Of a stretch of DNA of 64,000 bases, positions 63,819-64,000 are shown one piece after another. Source of the stretch: Streptomyces sp. SW4 (GTDB lineage Bacteria > Actinomycetota > Actinomycetes > Streptomycetales > Streptomycetaceae); the NCBI GenBank assembly GCA_003248315.1, contig QKWM01000004.1, positions 682,001-746,000 on the forward strand, in the 5' to 3' direction. Made by a program: the position numbers and the translations under genes. Position 1 is the first letter of the stretch; the number at the start of each line of letters is the position of its first letter. The notes below the pieces were generated by a model that was not told the DNA's origin, searched no databases, and saw only the letters and a list, made by a program, of their open reading frames with translations.

Positions 63819-64000
63819 CGCTCGGCTCCTTCCGGTGCGTCGGACGGGTGGGGGGCGACGCCCAGGTAGCCGCAGGCGGCGGCCCGGCGCAGGGCCTCCT
63901 CCTTGGCGCCCGGCGCGTCCAGCGGCCCGTCGACCAGCCCGGCGAAGCCGATGGCGATCCGCCGGCCGCCGATGGGCACGAGCCCGACCTCGCGGCTCTC
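63815..64000 (-). CDS. ureAB: Urease gamma/beta fusion homologue, C-terminal fragment
   Basis: 62 codons up to the window edge. ESREVGLVPIGGRRIAIGFA followed by GLVDGPLD matches the urease beta-subunit core; then KEEALRRAAACGYLG, the usual fused-type tail. The stop overlaps the ureC start (ATGA). The gamma part lies outside the window, so the fusion is inferred from the family. Confidence 0.8.
   Translation of the reverse strand, partial: ESREVGLVPIGGRRIAIGFAGLVDGPLDAPGAKEEALRRAAACGYLGVAPHPSDAPEGAER

Overview
The window is chromosomal DNA from a Streptomyces or very close relative. It is extremely G+C-rich, uses GTG starts often, and carries Streptomyces-specific families: two conservons, a HupS-type histone-like protein, NdgR, AccB/AccE and a GlcP glucose permease. 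From memory, the gene order matches the core chromosome arm running from nsdA to the second urease locus of S. coelicolor. I see no prophage, integrase, transposase, CRISPR array or biosynthetic gene cluster.

Layout: 1-6300 holds the nsdA 5' end, a primase-like protein, ftsY, a cytosine/purine permease and glcP with a clear promoter/operator. 6320-23270 is a housekeeping block: smc, a small coiled-coil protein, acylphosphatase, a CAP-domain exoprotein, an HxlR regulator, mutM, rnc-rpmF-DUF177, a DivIVA-like coiled-coil protein, coaD-rsmD, recG, a DAK2/FakA-like protein and rpmB. 23430-34490 holds thiL-thiD, a stand-alone RAM-domain protein, ddl, plsC-gpsA, cofC, hupS, leuCD and the divergent regulator ndgR. 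34656-35188 is a five-gene tRNA cluster (Glu, Gln, Glu, Glu, Gln). Then come a HAD phosphatase, gltX with an FAH-family hydrolase, and an odd 61-aa protein. 39471-50041 holds two tandem conservons, each a sensor kinase, a roadblock protein, a DUF742 protein and a small GTPase. 50236-64000 holds accB-accE, a Tat-exported family-8 polysaccharide lyase, an HpnR-like radical SAM methylase with a YceI protein, a TPM-like membrane protein, cimA behind a transcription-attenuator leader, and a putative ureAB-ureC-aguA-tetR operon.

Data quality: about 40 single- or double-base deficits, nearly all inside runs of C or G, break otherwise perfect housekeeping genes (ftsY, smc, recG, thiL, leuC, gltX, cvnA and others). 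Even one of three tRNA-Glu genes is affected. This is almost certainly a sequencing artefact, so these genes are annotated as intact CDSs spanning the shifts, not as pseudogenes.

Most interesting leads: (i) a urease-alpha homologue that has lost the flap Cys and His and sits beside agmatine deiminase, suggesting it may hydrolyse a substituted urea such as N-carbamoylputrescine; (ii) a leader peptide plus intrinsic terminator ahead of cimA; (iii) two adjacent conservons with nucleotide-identical tracts (gene conversion) and CvnA tails ending in a shared motif; (iv) a 61-aa protein with a duplicated ANPRRT motif; (v) two copies of a roughly 180-bp palindromic intergenic element.
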